A DNA stretch of 64,000 nucleotides from Chitinophagaceae bacterium (GCA_016702745.1 JADJDJ010000001.1:124001-188000); one strand, 5' to 3'; shown: positions 37,549 through 47,691, counted from the first letter of the stretch. Numbers and translations: made by a program. The notes: a model not told the origin generated them from the sequence alone.

Positions 37549-38758
37549 GTTTGATAACCGACTTCATCTGCTTTGTTTCAATATGCAGAAAGTAAGCGGA
37601 TCTTGCCAGGGCAGGCATCGCCGGTTGTATAACCGTACCAGCATTCAGTATTTTATAAAATGCATTGCTGATGATTTGGCCTTCTGCATTTAATAAACGG
37701 ATGGTCACATCATTCAGTGTTTTGGTAGCCGTTACAAAAAGCTGATCAGCAAATGGGTTGGGACTTACTTTAACACCCAATGCCGATGGGGTTACCGTTG
37801 GTACACCGGTCAGAATACCTGCCAGATTGTATTTGGAAATGACCGGGTAATGGTCAGAGGTATTATGAGCCGTTACATAGTTGGAAACGATTGTGGTTAC
37901 ATCTGTTTTGATTTGTGCTGTACCAGGAATATAAAAAGGAGTGAGTTCATTTGAAATAATATGATTGTCGATCACATTCGGAAAGTTGATCATACTGCTT
38001 TGTCCGGCCACACCCAATGGAAGTGTGACAGATTTATAATGGTCGGCATCGGTACTGTCTGCCACGAGGGTCTGGTACGAACTGATCGTGGAACCGGAAT
38101 AAATACTCGTATGCAGGGCATCGTTATAATCGCCGATAATAAATGTATTGCTGCTGCTGAAAAATGCATCCAGCGTGTCTTTTAACTCCGCACAACCAGC
38201 GGCACGTTTCTGAAAATCATCCACAGCACTACCAGCCTTTCCGTGAATCACAATAAAATTCACATTCTTACTCGTACCATTGATGGTGGCGGTGGCGGAG
38301 AAGAGGTAAGGAAAACGACCACTGGCCCAATTAGTATTGGCTGTAGCACTGTTGCGCATCATGCCCCGGGTGGTAATATTTGTGAAAACAGATTTTCTGT
38401 AAATAAAAGCCAGCTTCTGTCCATTGAGCCAGCCATTGCCGGTACCAGTGGTATTTCCGCTGCAATAAGGGGCGATCACAAATCCAAATTCTGTATTACC
38501 CAGGAAATCCACTACCCGGCGAAGCCGCATCGTATCTACCACTTCAACCAGTCCGTAGATATCTGCATTCAACCAGGTCATGATGTTTTTTACATTGGTT
38601 TCCTGCAGGTCTTTATCAGCGGGGCCGCTGGCAAAAGGGGCACCAAAAAATTCAAGATTCCAGCTTACCACATCCAGATTAGCGGAACTTCCCTGTGCAT
38701 TAGTTTTGGAGAGTTGCAGGGAACAGAATAAAAGGAGAAGGGCCAGTGTCTTTTTCAT
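37535..38758 (-). CDS. T9SS-secreted endonuclease/exonuclease/phosphatase protein
   Basis: ATG 38758 gives a signal peptide (MKKTLALLLLFCSLQLSKTNAQ). The EEP domain shows DVVSWNLEFFG, catalytic Glu in IYGLVEVVDT, KLAFIYRKSVF, FIIGDYNDAL and TSDHYPVISKY. The usual NHxK strand reads VIHGKAG. A type A T9SS sorting domain closes the protein (VKVSPNPFADQLFVTA onward). It is thus an extracellular nuclease- or phosphatase-like enzyme. It converges on the T9SS repeat protein, and with the EEP gene at 26953-28011 it brackets the TonB/DUF5689 genes. Substrate is inferred, not shown. Confidence 0.88.
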   Translation of the reverse strand: MKKTLALLLLFCSLQLSKTNAQGSSANLDVVSWNLEFFGAPFASGPADKDLQETNVKNIMTWLNADIYGLVEVVDTMRLRRVVDFLGNTEFGFVIAPYCSGNTTGTGNGWLNGQKLAFIYRKSVFTNITTRGMMRNSATANTNWASGRFPYLFSATATINGTSKNVNFIVIHGKAGSAVDDFQKRAAGCAELKDTLDAFFSSSNTFIIGDYNDALHTSIYSGSTISSYQTLVADSTDADHYKSVTLPLGVAGQSSMINFPNVIDNHIISNELTPFYIPGTAQIKTDVTTIVSNYVTAHNTSDHYPVISKYNLAGILTGVPTVTPSALGVKVSPNPFADQLFVTATKTLNDVTIRLLNAEGQIISNAFYKILNAGTVIQPAMPALARSAYFLHIETKQMKSVIKLIHQ

Positions 38759-38801
38759 GCAGAATTTCTTATAACAAATGTAGGGCAGAAAAGGGCAGCT
38801 T

Positions 38802-40507
38802 TTATTCCTGGGTGCCGGAGAGCCTGAAATCAATCATCCTTAACTGAAGTGTACGGGTGCCGTTCCATTCGTTTTCGTCAACCTTGAAAACAATATCCAG
38901 GGGTTCTTTTTTTTCCAGCAGAGGGAATTTTGCTGCAAGACCAAAGCCAATACCACTCAGGATCACCTGGTTTTGCTTCAGCGAAAATTTTATATGCTGT
39001 TCTTTAACAATCTTTGACCAGCCGGTATTCATCACCTCTTTGGCCATGAATACAGGGCCGGGATTTCCGGTCCGAAAGGCTCCATCTGGCAGAGGATATT
39101 GTAAAAGGAATTGGCAATATCTTTAAATGAAATGACCGAATCAATGATAATCTCGGGAATCAGCAGGGATGGAGGAATACTGGCCGCTACGACTGCTTCA
39201 AATTTTTCCCGGAAAAGATCAACCTGATCCTTTTCCATCGTCATACCTGCAGCGGCAAAGTGGCCGCCATATCCGAGCAGATGTTCCCTGCAGGCATGAA
39301 TGGCCTCATATAAATTGAAACCGGGTACACTTCTCGCGCTGCCAGCCACGTAATCGCCTGATTGAGTCAGCACAACTGTTGGCCGGTAAAAATGTTCAAT
39401 GATACGGGAGGCTACAATACCTACCACTCCTTTGTGCCAGTGAGGCTGGTAAACAACAGTGGACTTCCGGTCTTTCCAGTCGCTGTTTTCCATTATCATA
39501 GCAAGAGCTTCTGAAGTGATACTGCTGTCTGCTTCTTTCCTGTCGGTATTATCATGATGAAGCATTTCAGCATACTCCATCGCTTCAGTTTCTGAGCGGG
39601 CGATAAACATACGGACGGCCTTGGTGGCATCATCCATCCGGCCTGCTGCATTCACACGCGGAGCGATCATAAAGACCAGGTTGGTGATCTGTAATTCCTT
39701 TTCCAGTCCGCTGAGTTTGGTCAAGGCCCTGATTCCGAAATTAGGTTGCTTATTTGCTTTGATCAATCCGTGAAAAGCAAGGATTCTGTTTTCACCGGTC
39801 ATCGGCACAATATCAGCCGCAATCGCAGTGGCGAGCAGGTCAAGATATTCATAAGGAGTATCAGCGGGCATTGCTAATCTTTCTGCCAACGCAGTGATTA
39901 ATTTAAAACCCACACCACAGCCGCATAATTCTTTATAAGGGTAGGGGCAGTCTTTTTGTTTGGGGTTCAGAATGGCTACAGCAGGGGGTAATTCATCATC
40001 CGGAAGGTGGTGATCGCAAACTACAAAATCAATTCCAAGACGGGCGGCATAACGAATCAGGTCAACGGATTTGATGCCGCAGTCGAGTGAAATAATCAGC
40101 GTGAATCCGTTTTCTTTTGCAAAATCAATCCCTGCCTTACTCACCCCATATCCTTCTTTGTACCGGTGCGGAATATAAAAATCAAGCGGGCTGTGAATTT
40201 TTTGAAGGAACTGAAACATACAGGCTACGGAAGTGGTTCCGTCCACATCATAATCGCCAAAGACCAGGATTTTTTCCTGTTGATCAATTGCTTTGGTTAC
40301 CCGGTCCACTGCTTTTTCCATATCCTTCATCAGCCAGGGACTATGCAGTTGCGAGAGTTCAGGTCTGAAAAAATTCCGGGCTTTTTCAAAGCTGTCAATG
40401 CCTCTTTGTACCAGGATTTTGCAAATGACCGGATTGATTTTCAGGGAAGCCTGCAGGCTGTTTACCACCGCATCATCTGCGGACAATATATTCCATCTTT
40501 TTTCCAC
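38802..40507 (-). CDS. recJ: Single-stranded-DNA-specific exonuclease RecJ (apparent frameshift)
   Basis: RecJ degrades single-stranded DNA 5' to 3' in recombination and repair. The DHH motifs are present: VFGDYDVDGTTSVACM, VVCDHHLPDDELP, and PRVNAAGRMDDA. The DHHA1 part has GYGGHFAAAGMTM. The frame breaks after FGPE near 39064, where a run of A's on the coding strand has lost one base. Restoring it gives NPGPVFMAKEVMNTGWSK, and the C-terminal OB domain continues to the stop at 38802. As written, the pieces are 39032-40507 and 38802-39047. It is followed upstream by the polyprenyl synthase gene on the same strand, 23 bases away. Confidence 0.94.
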
Positions 40508-40530
40508 GATGCCGTGAAGATAGGGGAGCT

Positions 40531-41496
40531 TTAGTATTTCCGGTCAGTAACGTACAGTACCAGGTCTTCCAGTCCCTGGCGGGCCGGACTTTCCGGGAAG
40601 CGATGGAGGATCTCTAGGGCCTCTTTTTTGTACTGGTTCATTTTTTGGGTGGCGTAGGCGATACCACCGGCTTCTTCCACAGTATCAATCACCCATTTTA
40701 CTTTTTGGGTGTCGCGGCTGTTATTTTTAACGATATAAATGATTTTGCGCCGGGTTGCTTTGTCCACATTATTCAGGGTGTAAATCAGCGGAAGGGTCAG
40801 TTTTTTTTCTTTGATATCATTACCGGTGGGCTTGCCGATTTTTTCACTGGCATAATCAAAAAGATCATCCTTGATCTGGAAAGCCATGCCGGTCAGCTCT
40901 CCAAACAACCTCACTTCTTCGGTGGTTGCGTCATTATTGCTGGTGCTCCAGGCGCCGGCTGCGCAGGCAGAGGCAAGCAGGGAAGCTGTTTTATTGCGGA
41001 TGATTTCGTAATAAATTTCTTCCTTGATATTGAGGCTGCGGGCCTTTTCCAGTTGCAGCAATTCGCCTTCACTCATTTTGCGAACCGCATCAGAAAGAAT
41101 GTGGAGAATGCGGTAATCATTGTTTTCGAGAGAAACAAGTAATCCCTTGGCCAGCAGGTAATCGCCGATCAAAACGGTGGCCTTGGCTTTCCAGAGGGCA
41201 TAAACGGAGAAAAACCCCCTTCTTTCCATGGAATCATCCACCACATCATCGTGTACAAGAGTGGCAGTGTGAAGGAGTTCCACCAGAGAAGCGGCCCGGT
41301 AGGAAGCATCATTAATTTCCCCGCAAAGCTTGGCAGAAAGCAGGACAAACATGGGCCGGAGCTGTTTTCCCTTCCTTTTTACCACATACCGCATGATCCG
41401 GTCGAGCATGGGCGACTGGCTGCTAACGGCCTTTTTAAACCTTATCTCAAAGGCCGCCAGTTCTGCTTCAATCAGGTGGGTTGGTAATTTCATCAA
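40531..41496 (-). CDS. All-trans polyprenyl diphosphate synthase
   Basis: This 321-residue enzyme makes the long isoprenoid chain, probably the menaquinone side chain. The first aspartate-rich motif is VHDDVVDDSMERRG and the second is KDDLFDYASEKIGK. KGKQLRPMFVLLSA is the usual N-terminal site. The family includes octaprenyl (IspB) and heptaprenyl synthases, and chain length cannot be read from the sequence. A role in menaquinone fits the futalosine genes at the right end of the window. It lies upstream of recJ on the same strand. Confidence 0.92.
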   Translation of the reverse strand: MMKLPTHLIEAELAAFEIRFKKAVSSQSPMLDRIMRYVVKRKGKQLRPMFVLLSAKLCGEINDASYRAASLVELLHTATLVHDDVVDDSMERRGFFSVYALWKAKATVLIGDYLLAKGLLVSLENNDYRILHILSDAVRKMSEGELLQLEKARSLNIKEEIYYEIIRNKTASLLASACAAGAWSTSNNDATTEEVRLFGELTGMAFQIKDDLFDYASEKIGKPTGNDIKEKKLTLPLIYTLNNVDKATRRKIIYIVKNNSRDTQKVKWVIDTVEEAGGIAYATQKMNQYKKEALEILHRFPESPARQGLEDLVLYVTDRKY

Positions 41497-41613
41497 AAAA
41501 AGGGCAATTTACGTGCAAAAAAATAATTGCAGGTGAATGCAACAAAAAGGCACCAAAAATTGACTAAGTAATTGAAAAATAATGGGGAAAAGGGGAAATA
41601 ATTGGCATAAAAT

Positions 41614-41644
41614 TTTGCTAATTAGTCCTCAATTTTTATTTTTG
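41614..41644 (+). promoter_or_regulatory. Promoter of the OmpA-family gene
   Basis: TTTG (41614-41617) and TATTTTTG (41637-41644) are 19 bases apart, the best match in this window to the Bacteroidota housekeeping promoter. The start codon at 41698 leaves a leader of about 47 bases. Confidence 0.7.
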
Positions 41645-41697
41645 CCCATTATTAGGACTTTTTTAGGACATTGTTTTTCAAATCTTAATCCTTAGTT

Positions 41698-43411
41698 ATG
41701 GCAAGCAAAAAGTTATTATTACTGACAGGCATGTTCTGCCTGTTAGCATCTTATGGTTTTTCACAGCGGGTGGGAGCCAGTTATGATGTAAAAGATTCTT
41801 CGGTGGTACCGGATAAAAGGATGCCTCAGCATACTGAATTCCTGAACGGTACTTACAATTTCCCCGCAAAGCCCCGCAATATGTGGGAGATCGGTATCAA
41901 AGCCGGTCTGACGCATGTAAGCGGTGATATTCCTGCCTTCATTACTCCTGTCAGTCTCGTAGCTCACGTGAGAAAAGCCTTTGGCTATATTTTCTCCTGC
42001 GTTTAGAGTACATGTATGGTAGGGCTAGAGGCCGGACTTTTAATCATGCTAACAACTTTTATAAGAACACTGCATGGACTACCAGCCTGGGTTCTTTAGG
42101 TTATTTTGCTCCAACAAGGCAGCTCTCTGCAACCGGTGACCTGCTTTTTTCCAATGGAACCAGCCTTTCCAACACATTTGAGCCTGTTTACTACAACTAC
42201 AAAACTTCTATCCACGATCTTTCGCTGGAAGGTGTAGTAACACTGAACAATATCCGTTTCCACAAATCCAAAACCGGATTTAATTTCTACGGGTTTGCCG
42301 GTATCGGTGGTACCATTTATGACACGAAAGTAAATGCACTCGATGGCGGTAGCGCCAAGTACAATTTTGCTTCTATCACCCCTAATGGTGCGTACAAAAG
42401 CAGAAAAGATACTTATGATGCCTTAAAAAACCTGCTGGATGATACTTATGAAACTCCAGCTGAAAATCAAGGCGCCCGTCGTCCGAAACTGTTCGGCGAT
42501 ACCTTTAAGCCTTCTGGTACAATCGGTGTAGGTCTTGCCTTCAAATTAGGCAGCCGTCTGAACCTGGCAATTGAAGATCGTCAGACTTTCATCAAGGATG
42601 ACCTCCTCGATGGACAGCGCTGGCAGGAGCATGCATGGGGTGATGCCGTATTGACCCGTGATTATGATTCTTACAACTACCTCTCTGTAGGTTTGAACTT
42701 TAATATCGGTGGTAAATCAGTTGAGCCGCTTTGGTGGCTGAACCCCCTGGATTATGCATACAGCGAGATCCGCAATCCCCGCCTGATGCGTCTGCCTAAG
42801 CCTGTACTGCCTGACAGTGATGGCGATGGAGTAACAGATCAGTTCGACCGCGAGCAAACTCCTGCAGGTTGCCCTGTTGATTCTCATGGTGTAACCCTGG
42901 ATACTGATGGTGACGGTGTTCCTGATTGTAAGGATAAAGAACTCATCACGCCTACTTATTGCCAGCCAGTTGATGCAGATGGTGTTGGTAAATGTCTTTG
43001 CCCAGAAGATTGCAAAGGTAAGATTGAAGAAGTGAAGAAAACACCTGTGCTGATAAAATGGGTGCTTTACCAAGTGTTTCCTTCGCTGCAAAATCTAACA
43101 AACTCAGCGATGACGCTAAAGCTGTGCTGTCAACTGTTGCCGCTAAAATGCGTAACAACCCCGGTTGTAAAGTTGTGGTAATCGGTTACTGCTCTTCTGA
43201 CAAACGCGAGCAGCAGCTGAGCTGGGATCACGTAAATGCTGTGATCAATCAAATGGTTGACAAAGAAGGTATCAGTGCTGACCGCTTTATCTTCAACTAT
43301 GGCCAGTCCGGTGGCGATTGCAACACCGTTGACCTGCGTGCTGCTGCTGAAGGTGAAGATGGACCAAACACCATTGAGCCTCCTCACCCGAACCTCCGTA
43401 AAAAGAACTAA
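41698..43411 (+). CDS. OmpA-family outer-membrane protein (two apparent frameshifts)
   Basis: A signal peptide (MASKKLLLLTGMFCLLASYGFSQ) is followed by an outer-membrane barrel region. Calcium-binding type 3 thrombospondin repeats come next (DSDGDGVTDQFDREQ, DTDGDGVPDCKD), then a C-terminal OmpA peptidoglycan-binding domain (SFAAKSNKLSDDAKAVLSTV and WDHVNAVINQMV). Two C runs appear one base short. One is near 41996, where restoring it gives FGYIFSLRLEYMYGRARG. The other is near 43044, giving PCADKMGALPSVSFAAKS. As written the frames are 41698-42006, 42012-43181 and 43058-43411. The consensus promoter and terminator suggest strong expression. It would tether the outer membrane to peptidoglycan. 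Confidence 0.92.
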
Positions 43412-43433
43412 TAACTAAGGATTCTCTGATAGT

Positions 43434-43465
43434 AACCCTCCTGCGTCTGCAGGAGGGTTTTTTTT
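43434..43465 (+). terminator. Terminator of the OmpA-family gene
   Basis: CCCTCCTGC pairs perfectly with GCAGGAGGG around GTCT, followed by eight T's, 23 bases after the stop codon. Confidence 0.92.
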
Positions 43466-43726
43466 GTACCCGCCGTAGCTCCGCCTTAGCGGGCGAAGGC
43501 GGGTTACCCGATTTAGTACCTCCAAAGCGGGCGAAGGCGGGTTACCGTCCGTAGGGTCCCCACAAGGGGTCGAAGGCGCCTAACGCGGAGGCGAGGGGGC
43601 TATCATATAATATTATATATTATAAGAAATGGCCATAATAGCCTGTTCCTTTCTGGCAGTCAAATCGCCTCATTTTTCAGAAGTCCTGAGGGGCAGCCGG
43701 GGATGGGTTGTGGCAGCGCGTAGGGG

Positions 43727-43754
43727 GGTTGCCAACCTTATAAGGTTGGCAACC
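43727..43754. repeat. Perfect 28-bp palindrome
   Basis: GGTTGCCAACCTTA is followed directly by its exact complement, with no loop. It is about 110 bases upstream of bamD. It could be a protein-binding site, a cruciform or an element end. A transcript hairpin would need to open the centre. Confidence 0.8.
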
Positions 43755-43848
43755 GTATTCATAACTCATTGATTCCATGCTTTATAATAATCTTAACGGA
43801 GCAGTTTTGGCAGGGGATTTTTTTTCCCTAAGATTTGCCTTTATCTGT

Positions 43849-43856
43849 TAACTTTG
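43849..43856 (+). promoter_or_regulatory. Bacteroidota -7 box (TAACTTTG) for bamD-rpoZ
   Basis: TAACTTTG matches TAnnTTTG and lies 10 bases before ATG 43867, so the leader would be only a few bases long. Confidence 0.55.
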
Positions 43857-43866
43857 CACTCCTTTT

Positions 43867-44724
43867 ATGAAATTTATCTGGATAGCTGTTTTAGCGTTGA
43901 TACTCGGTGGTTGTGGCGGCAGTAAGAAGACGGCCTCCCGTAAAGTGACTACCACCAAAAAGAGCATCAGCAAGATCCTGAAAAGCACGGATGCGGCTTA
44001 TAAACTCCGCATGGCTGAACAGTTCTTTGTCAAAAAGAAATATAATAAGGCACAACTCCTGTACGAAGATGTAATGCCCTATTATAAGGTAGAGAAAGAG
44101 TTCGAGGATATTTATTATAAGTATGCTTACTGCGCCTACTATCAGAATGATTTTCTGAACGCAGAAAATCTGTTTAAAACATTCCTTGAGATTTTTCCGA
44201 ACAGCACAAAGGCCGAAGAAGTGGATTATATGCGGGCCTATTGCTTTTACCGGCAATCACCCAAACCGGAACTGGATCAAACCAGTACGATCCGGACGAT
44301 CGGGATGATGCAGACCTTTATCAATACGCATCCTAATTCAACCAGGAATAAAGAAGCCTGGGAGATCGTAGAAAAAAGCAGGAACAAACTCGAGATCAAG
44401 GATTTTAAAAGTGCACAGCTTTACTTTGATATGGGACAATACCGGGCAGCAGGAGTTGCATTCTCCGCACTGCTCAATAATTTCCCCGAGTCAGCCAAAG
44501 CAGATGAATATAAACTGATGATCATTAAATCTTATTACCGGTTTGCCGAAATGAGTATCGAGGAAAAGAAACCGGAGCGTTATGAGCAGGTGATCAGCGA
44601 ATGCCACGAATTTACCGACCGCTTTCCCGATAGTAAACTGAAAAAGGAAGTGGATGATTTTTTAAACCTTTCACAGAAAAATTTAAAAATTAACAATAAT
44701 GAGCAAGTTAAGACGCCAGCTTAG
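43867..44724 (+). CDS. bamD: Outer membrane protein assembly factor BamD
   Basis: This is a lipoprotein with Cys at residue 16 (LALILGGC). The mature part is a series of TPR helices (AEQFFVKKKYNKAQLLYEDV, YQNDFLNAENLFKTFLEIFP, FDMGQYRAAGVAFSALLNNFP), the family pattern. BamD works with BamA to fold proteins into the outer membrane. At 285 residues it is of normal length. The stop overlaps the rpoZ gene by 26 bases, so the two are translated from one transcript. The bamD-rpoZ-coaBC-porD order is common in this phylum. Confidence 0.93.
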   Translation: MKFIWIAVLALILGGCGGSKKTASRKVTTTKKSISKILKSTDAAYKLRMAEQFFVKKKYNKAQLLYEDVMPYYKVEKEFEDIYYKYAYCAYYQNDFLNAENLFKTFLEIFPNSTKAEEVDYMRAYCFYRQSPKPELDQTSTIRTIGMMQTFINTHPNSTRNKEAWEIVEKSRNKLEIKDFKSAQLYFDMGQYRAAGVAFSALLNNFPESAKADEYKLMIIKSYYRFAEMSIEEKKPERYEQVISECHEFTDRFPDSKLKKEVDDFLNLSQKNLKINNNEQVKTPA

Positions 44725-45040
44725 TGCAGGGATCACCAATAATGTGGAGACCCGTAATCTGGATGACATCAAGGCAAGAACCGGTAACCTCTATGGGTCT
44801 ATCGCGATCATTGCCAAAAGAGCCAACCAGATTAACATCTCCCTGAAGGAGGAGCTGCACAATAAACTGGAGGAATTTGCCAGTCATACCGACAGCCTGG
44901 AAGAAATCCACGAGAACAAAGAACAAATTGAAATCTCCAGGGCTTATGAAAGAATGCCGAACCCGGCCCTGCTGGCAACGCAGGAATTCATGGATGACAA
45001 AGTCGATTTCCGTAAAGGAGATGACGAACTCTTCAGTTAA
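44699..45040 (+). CDS. rpoZ: RNA polymerase omega subunit (Bacteroidota type)
   Basis: The 113-residue product resembles the omega subunit. NNVETRNLDDIKARTGNLYGS replaces the usual N-terminal helix, and SIAIIAKRANQINISLKEEL is the conserved core that wraps the beta-prime C-terminus. It starts inside bamD (26-base overlap) and precedes coaBC, as in many relatives. A terminator follows. The assignment rests on pattern and gene order. Confidence 0.8.
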   Translation: MSKLRRQLSAGITNNVETRNLDDIKARTGNLYGSIAIIAKRANQINISLKEELHNKLEEFASHTDSLEEIHENKEQIEISRAYERMPNPALLATQEFMDDKVDFRKGDDELFS

Positions 45041-45062
45041 TGGAGCAGTAAAAAATAGTCAG

Positions 45063-45089
45063 GCGGCAGTCCATACTGCCGCTTTTTTT
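45063..45089 (+). terminator. Terminator after rpoZ
   Basis: GCGGCAGT and ACTGCCGC pair perfectly around CCAT, followed by seven T's. Confidence 0.92.
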
Positions 45090-45137
45090 ATGCCCGGGAA
45101 TTAACAGCAGTTATTCCTCGTTTTTATAACTAAATGG

Positions 45138-45145
45138 TACTTTTG
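45138..45145 (+). promoter_or_regulatory. Bacteroidota -7 box (TACTTTTG) next to the coaBC start
   Basis: TACTTTTG matches TAnnTTTG and ends six bases before the GTG start at 45151. Transcription would begin at or beside the start codon, giving a leaderless message. Confidence 0.5.
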
Positions 45146-45150
45146 AACCT

Positions 45151-46347
45151 GTGCTAAACGGCAAAAAAATATTACTGGGAATTACGGGCAGCATCGCCGC
45201 TTATAAATCCATCCTGCTGGTTCGCTTGCTGGTGAAAGCCGGCGCAGAAGTGAAAGTGATCATGACACCCGCTGCCAAAGATTTTGCCCCCGCTCTTACC
45301 CTTTCCACCCTCAGCAAAAACCCGGTGCTCACGGATCTTTTTGATGAACAAAGCTGGTCCAATCATGTGATGCTGGGCCGCTGGGCCGACCTGATGATCA
45401 TCGCTCCACTCAGCTGCAACAGCCTGGCTAAATTGGCGCACGGACAATGTGATAATCTCTTACTGGCGGTTTATTTATCGGCTACCTGTCCTGTTGCTCT
45501 TGCCCCGGCCATGGATGAAGATATGTGGCATCATCCCGCCACTAAACAGAACCTGATCCAACTTGATAAATTCGGTAATCATATCATTCCTGTAAATAGC
45601 GGGGAACTGGCCAGTGGCTTAATCGGGGAGGGCAGAATGGCAGAGCCGGAAGCCATCGCTGACTGGATCAGCGCTTTTTTCAATCAGCAAACTTCACTCA
45701 AAGGAAAAAAAGCCCTGGTAACAGCCGGGCCAACATACGAACATATTGATCCGGTCCGTTTTATGGGTAACCATTCCTCCGGGAAAATGGGAATCGCCCT
45801 GGCGGAAGAATTGAACAGGAGGGGCGCAACGGTCACCCTGGTATTGGGACCGGTGAGTTTACAAAGTTCCTTACCCGGTATCAACATCGTTCATGTGCTG
45901 TCGGCCGATGAGATGTACCAGGCCTGTGATGCCTGTTTTGAAAAGATGGACTTAGCAATTATGGCAGCCGCAGTGGCAGATTATACACCGGTAAACAAAG
46001 CCGAAGAAAAGATTAAAAAGAAAGAAGATCAGCTGACGATCAATTTGCAGAAAACAAAAGATATACTCCGGTCATTGGGGGAAAGAAAAAAGTCCGGACA
46101 GGTATTGGTGGGTTTTGCCCTGGAAACAAATAACGAAGCAGCGAATGCCAGAGAGAAACTGCTGAGTAAAAAGGCCGATATGATCGTGCTGAATTCCCTG
46201 AAGGATGCCGGTGCGGGTTTTGGAACAGATACCAATAAGATCACTATATTCGATAAAAGCGGTAAGCAGTTTGATTTTGACATGAAATCAAAAAAAGCTG
46301 TCGCCGCTGATATCATCAACAGCATTTCTTCTATCTACTATGCATAA
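45151..46347 (+). CDS. coaBC: Bifunctional phosphopantothenoylcysteine decarboxylase/synthase CoaBC
   Basis: This enzyme makes 4'-phosphopantetheine from phosphopantothenate and cysteine in coenzyme A synthesis. The CoaC flavoprotein half shows [17 protein letters not shown] and [13 protein letters not shown]. The CoaB half shows [20 protein letters not shown] and [10 protein letters not shown], with [17 protein letters not shown] near the end. The start is GTG at 45151, giving the usual [15 protein letters not shown] promoter box ends six bases upstream. The stop overlaps porD by eight bases. Length (398) is normal. Confidence 0.95.
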   Translation: MLNGKKILLGITGSIAAYKSILLVRLLVKAGAEVKVIMTPAAKDFAPALTLSTLSKNPVLTDLFDEQSWSNHVMLGRWADLMIIAPLSCNSLAKLAHGQCDNLLLAVYLSATCPVALAPAMDEDMWHHPATKQNLIQLDKFGNHIIPVNSGELASGLIGEGRMAEPEAIADWISAFFNQQTSLKGKKALVTAGPTYEHIDPVRFMGNHSSGKMGIALAEELNRRGATVTLVLGPVSLQSSLPGINIVHVLSADEMYQACDACFEKMDLAIMAAAVADYTPVNKAEEKIKKKEDQLTINLQKTKDILRSLGERKKSGQVLVGFALETNNEAANAREKLLSKKADMIVLNSLKDAGAGFGTDTNKITIFDKSGKQFDFDMKSKKAVAADIINSISSIYYA

Positions 46348-47260
46348 AAGATTATTTTTTTTATTACTTACCTGCGGGATCCTTCAACAGGGTAAAGCAC
46401 AGGAATTGCAGGCCCGGTTATCCATTATCACGAGTAAAGTGAGTACCACGGTTGACCGCAAAATTTTTCAAACCCTGCAAACCGGTCTGACCAATTTTCT
46501 GAATAACCGCAAATGGAGCAATGATGTGTTTCAGCCTGCGGAAAAAATTCAGTGCAGCTTTTTGCTCACCATTGAAGAGGCGCAGGCCGGAAATGTTTAT
46601 AAAGGAAAACTGACTGTACAGGCAGCCCGTCCTATTTACAATACCACTTACGATTCCCCCATCCTCAACTTTATTGATGATGATGTGACTTTCAAGTATG
46701 TGGAATTTCAACCGATAGAGTTTAATGAAAACAGGGTACAGGGAAATGATCCCCTGGCGGCCAACCTGACGGCGGTGCTGGCATATTATGCCAATATCAT
46801 TGTCGGACTTGATTACGCTTCATTTAATCTGCGCGGCGGAGATCCTTTCTTTCAAAAAGCCTGGAATATTGTGAATAATGCGCCGGAAAGCGGGAACCAG
46901 ATTGACGGTTGGAAATCATTTGAAAGCCTGCGTAACCGTTACTGGCTGGCCGAGAATCTGAATAATAGCCGCTTTGCCATGTTACATGATGCGGTCTATT
47001 CTTATTACAGGAGCGGGATGGATATCTTTTATGAAAATGAAGAAGCCGGCCGTTCGGGTATACTCAATGCGCTGAACTTTTTAAGTAACCTCAGTCGCGA
47101 TAATCCCAATTCCATGATCCTCCAGGTTTTTTTTCAAGGCAAGAGTAATGAATTGGTAAAGGTTTTCAGCAAAGCCGGACCTGATGTAAAAACCAGGGCC
47201 AGAGAAGTACTTACCAAACTGGACCTGACCAATTCCAATGCCTATAAGGAACTGAAATAA
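46340..47260 (+). CDS. porD: T9SS protein PorD (DUF4835)
   Basis: After a signal peptide ([21 protein letters not shown]), the protein matches the DUF4835/PorD family: NNRKWSNDVFQPAEKIQCSF, then FKYVEFQPIEFNEN, then NLTAVLAYYANIIVGLDYAS and ENEEAGRSGILNALNFLSNL. The family is linked to the type IX secretion system, used by the two sorting-domain proteins in this window. It overlaps coaBC by eight bases and abuts the DUF4296 gene by one base, so the three are one operon. Exact role in T9SS is not settled. Confidence 0.88.
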   Translation: MHKRLFFLLLTCGILQQGKAQELQARLSIITSKVSTTVDRKIFQTLQTGLTNFLNNRKWSNDVFQPAEKIQCSFLLTIEEAQAGNVYKGKLTVQAARPIYNTTYDSPILNFIDDDVTFKYVEFQPIEFNENRVQGNDPLAANLTAVLAYYANIIVGLDYASFNLRGGDPFFQKAWNIVNNAPESGNQIDGWKSFESLRNRYWLAENLNNSRFAMLHDAVYSYYRSGMDIFYENEEAGRSGILNALNFLSNLSRDNPNSMILQVFFQGKSNELVKVFSKAGPDVKTRAREVLTKLDLTNSNAYKELK

Positions 47261-47691
47261 TGCGCTATTTTTTTTCATTTATACTGCTTTCTTCGCTTTT
47301 GATACTGTCCTGCCGGTCAGACAAAAAGCAGCCGGAAGGAATACTGCCTGAGAAAAAGCTGAGAGTCGTATTATGGGACATGATGCGGGCAGATCAGTTT
47401 CTCACTGATTTTGTTTTCAGCCGTGATACCAGTCTTAATAAGCTGAATGAAAGTATGCTGGTCTACAACCGGATATTCGCCATTCACCAGGTGACAAAGG
47501 AGGAATTTCAGCAGAGCTTCAGGTATTATAAAGAACAGCCCGGTTTGCTGAAAGGATTACTGGATTCGGTAGCGGCTTTTAATATTCCTCCCGTCGTAAC
47601 TACGGTGACAGATACGGCCAAACCTCCTGCAACTGAACCTAAAATTCCCCGCCGCGACTCCCTGAAATTCAGGAAACTGAAAATGGAATAA
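47260..47691 (+). CDS. DUF4296 lipoprotein
   Basis: The lipobox Cys is residue 18 (LLILSC). A helical DUF4296 core follows (ILPEKKLRVVLWDMMRADQF and YNRIFAIHQVTKEEFQQSFRYYKEQP), then a proline- and threonine-rich tail. At 143 residues it is normal for the family. Function is unknown. It shares one base with the porD stop, so it is translated right after PorD. Confidence 0.85.
   Translation: MRYFFSFILLSSLLILSCRSDKKQPEGILPEKKLRVVLWDMMRADQFLTDFVFSRDTSLNKLNESMLVYNRIFAIHQVTKEEFQQSFRYYKEQPGLLKGLLDSVAAFNIPPVVTTVTDTAKPPATEPKIPRRDSLKFRKLKME

Larger units (their letters stand above)
43466..43866. other. Gene-free region with short repeats and a perfect palindrome
   Basis: No gene is supported here. 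It holds two perfect copies of a 21-bp sequence starting AGCGGGCGAAGGCGGG (43488-43508 and 43526-43546), a further related GC-rich piece, an AT-only run near 43605-43625, a 28-bp palindrome and, at the end, the bamD promoter. Confidence 0.7.
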
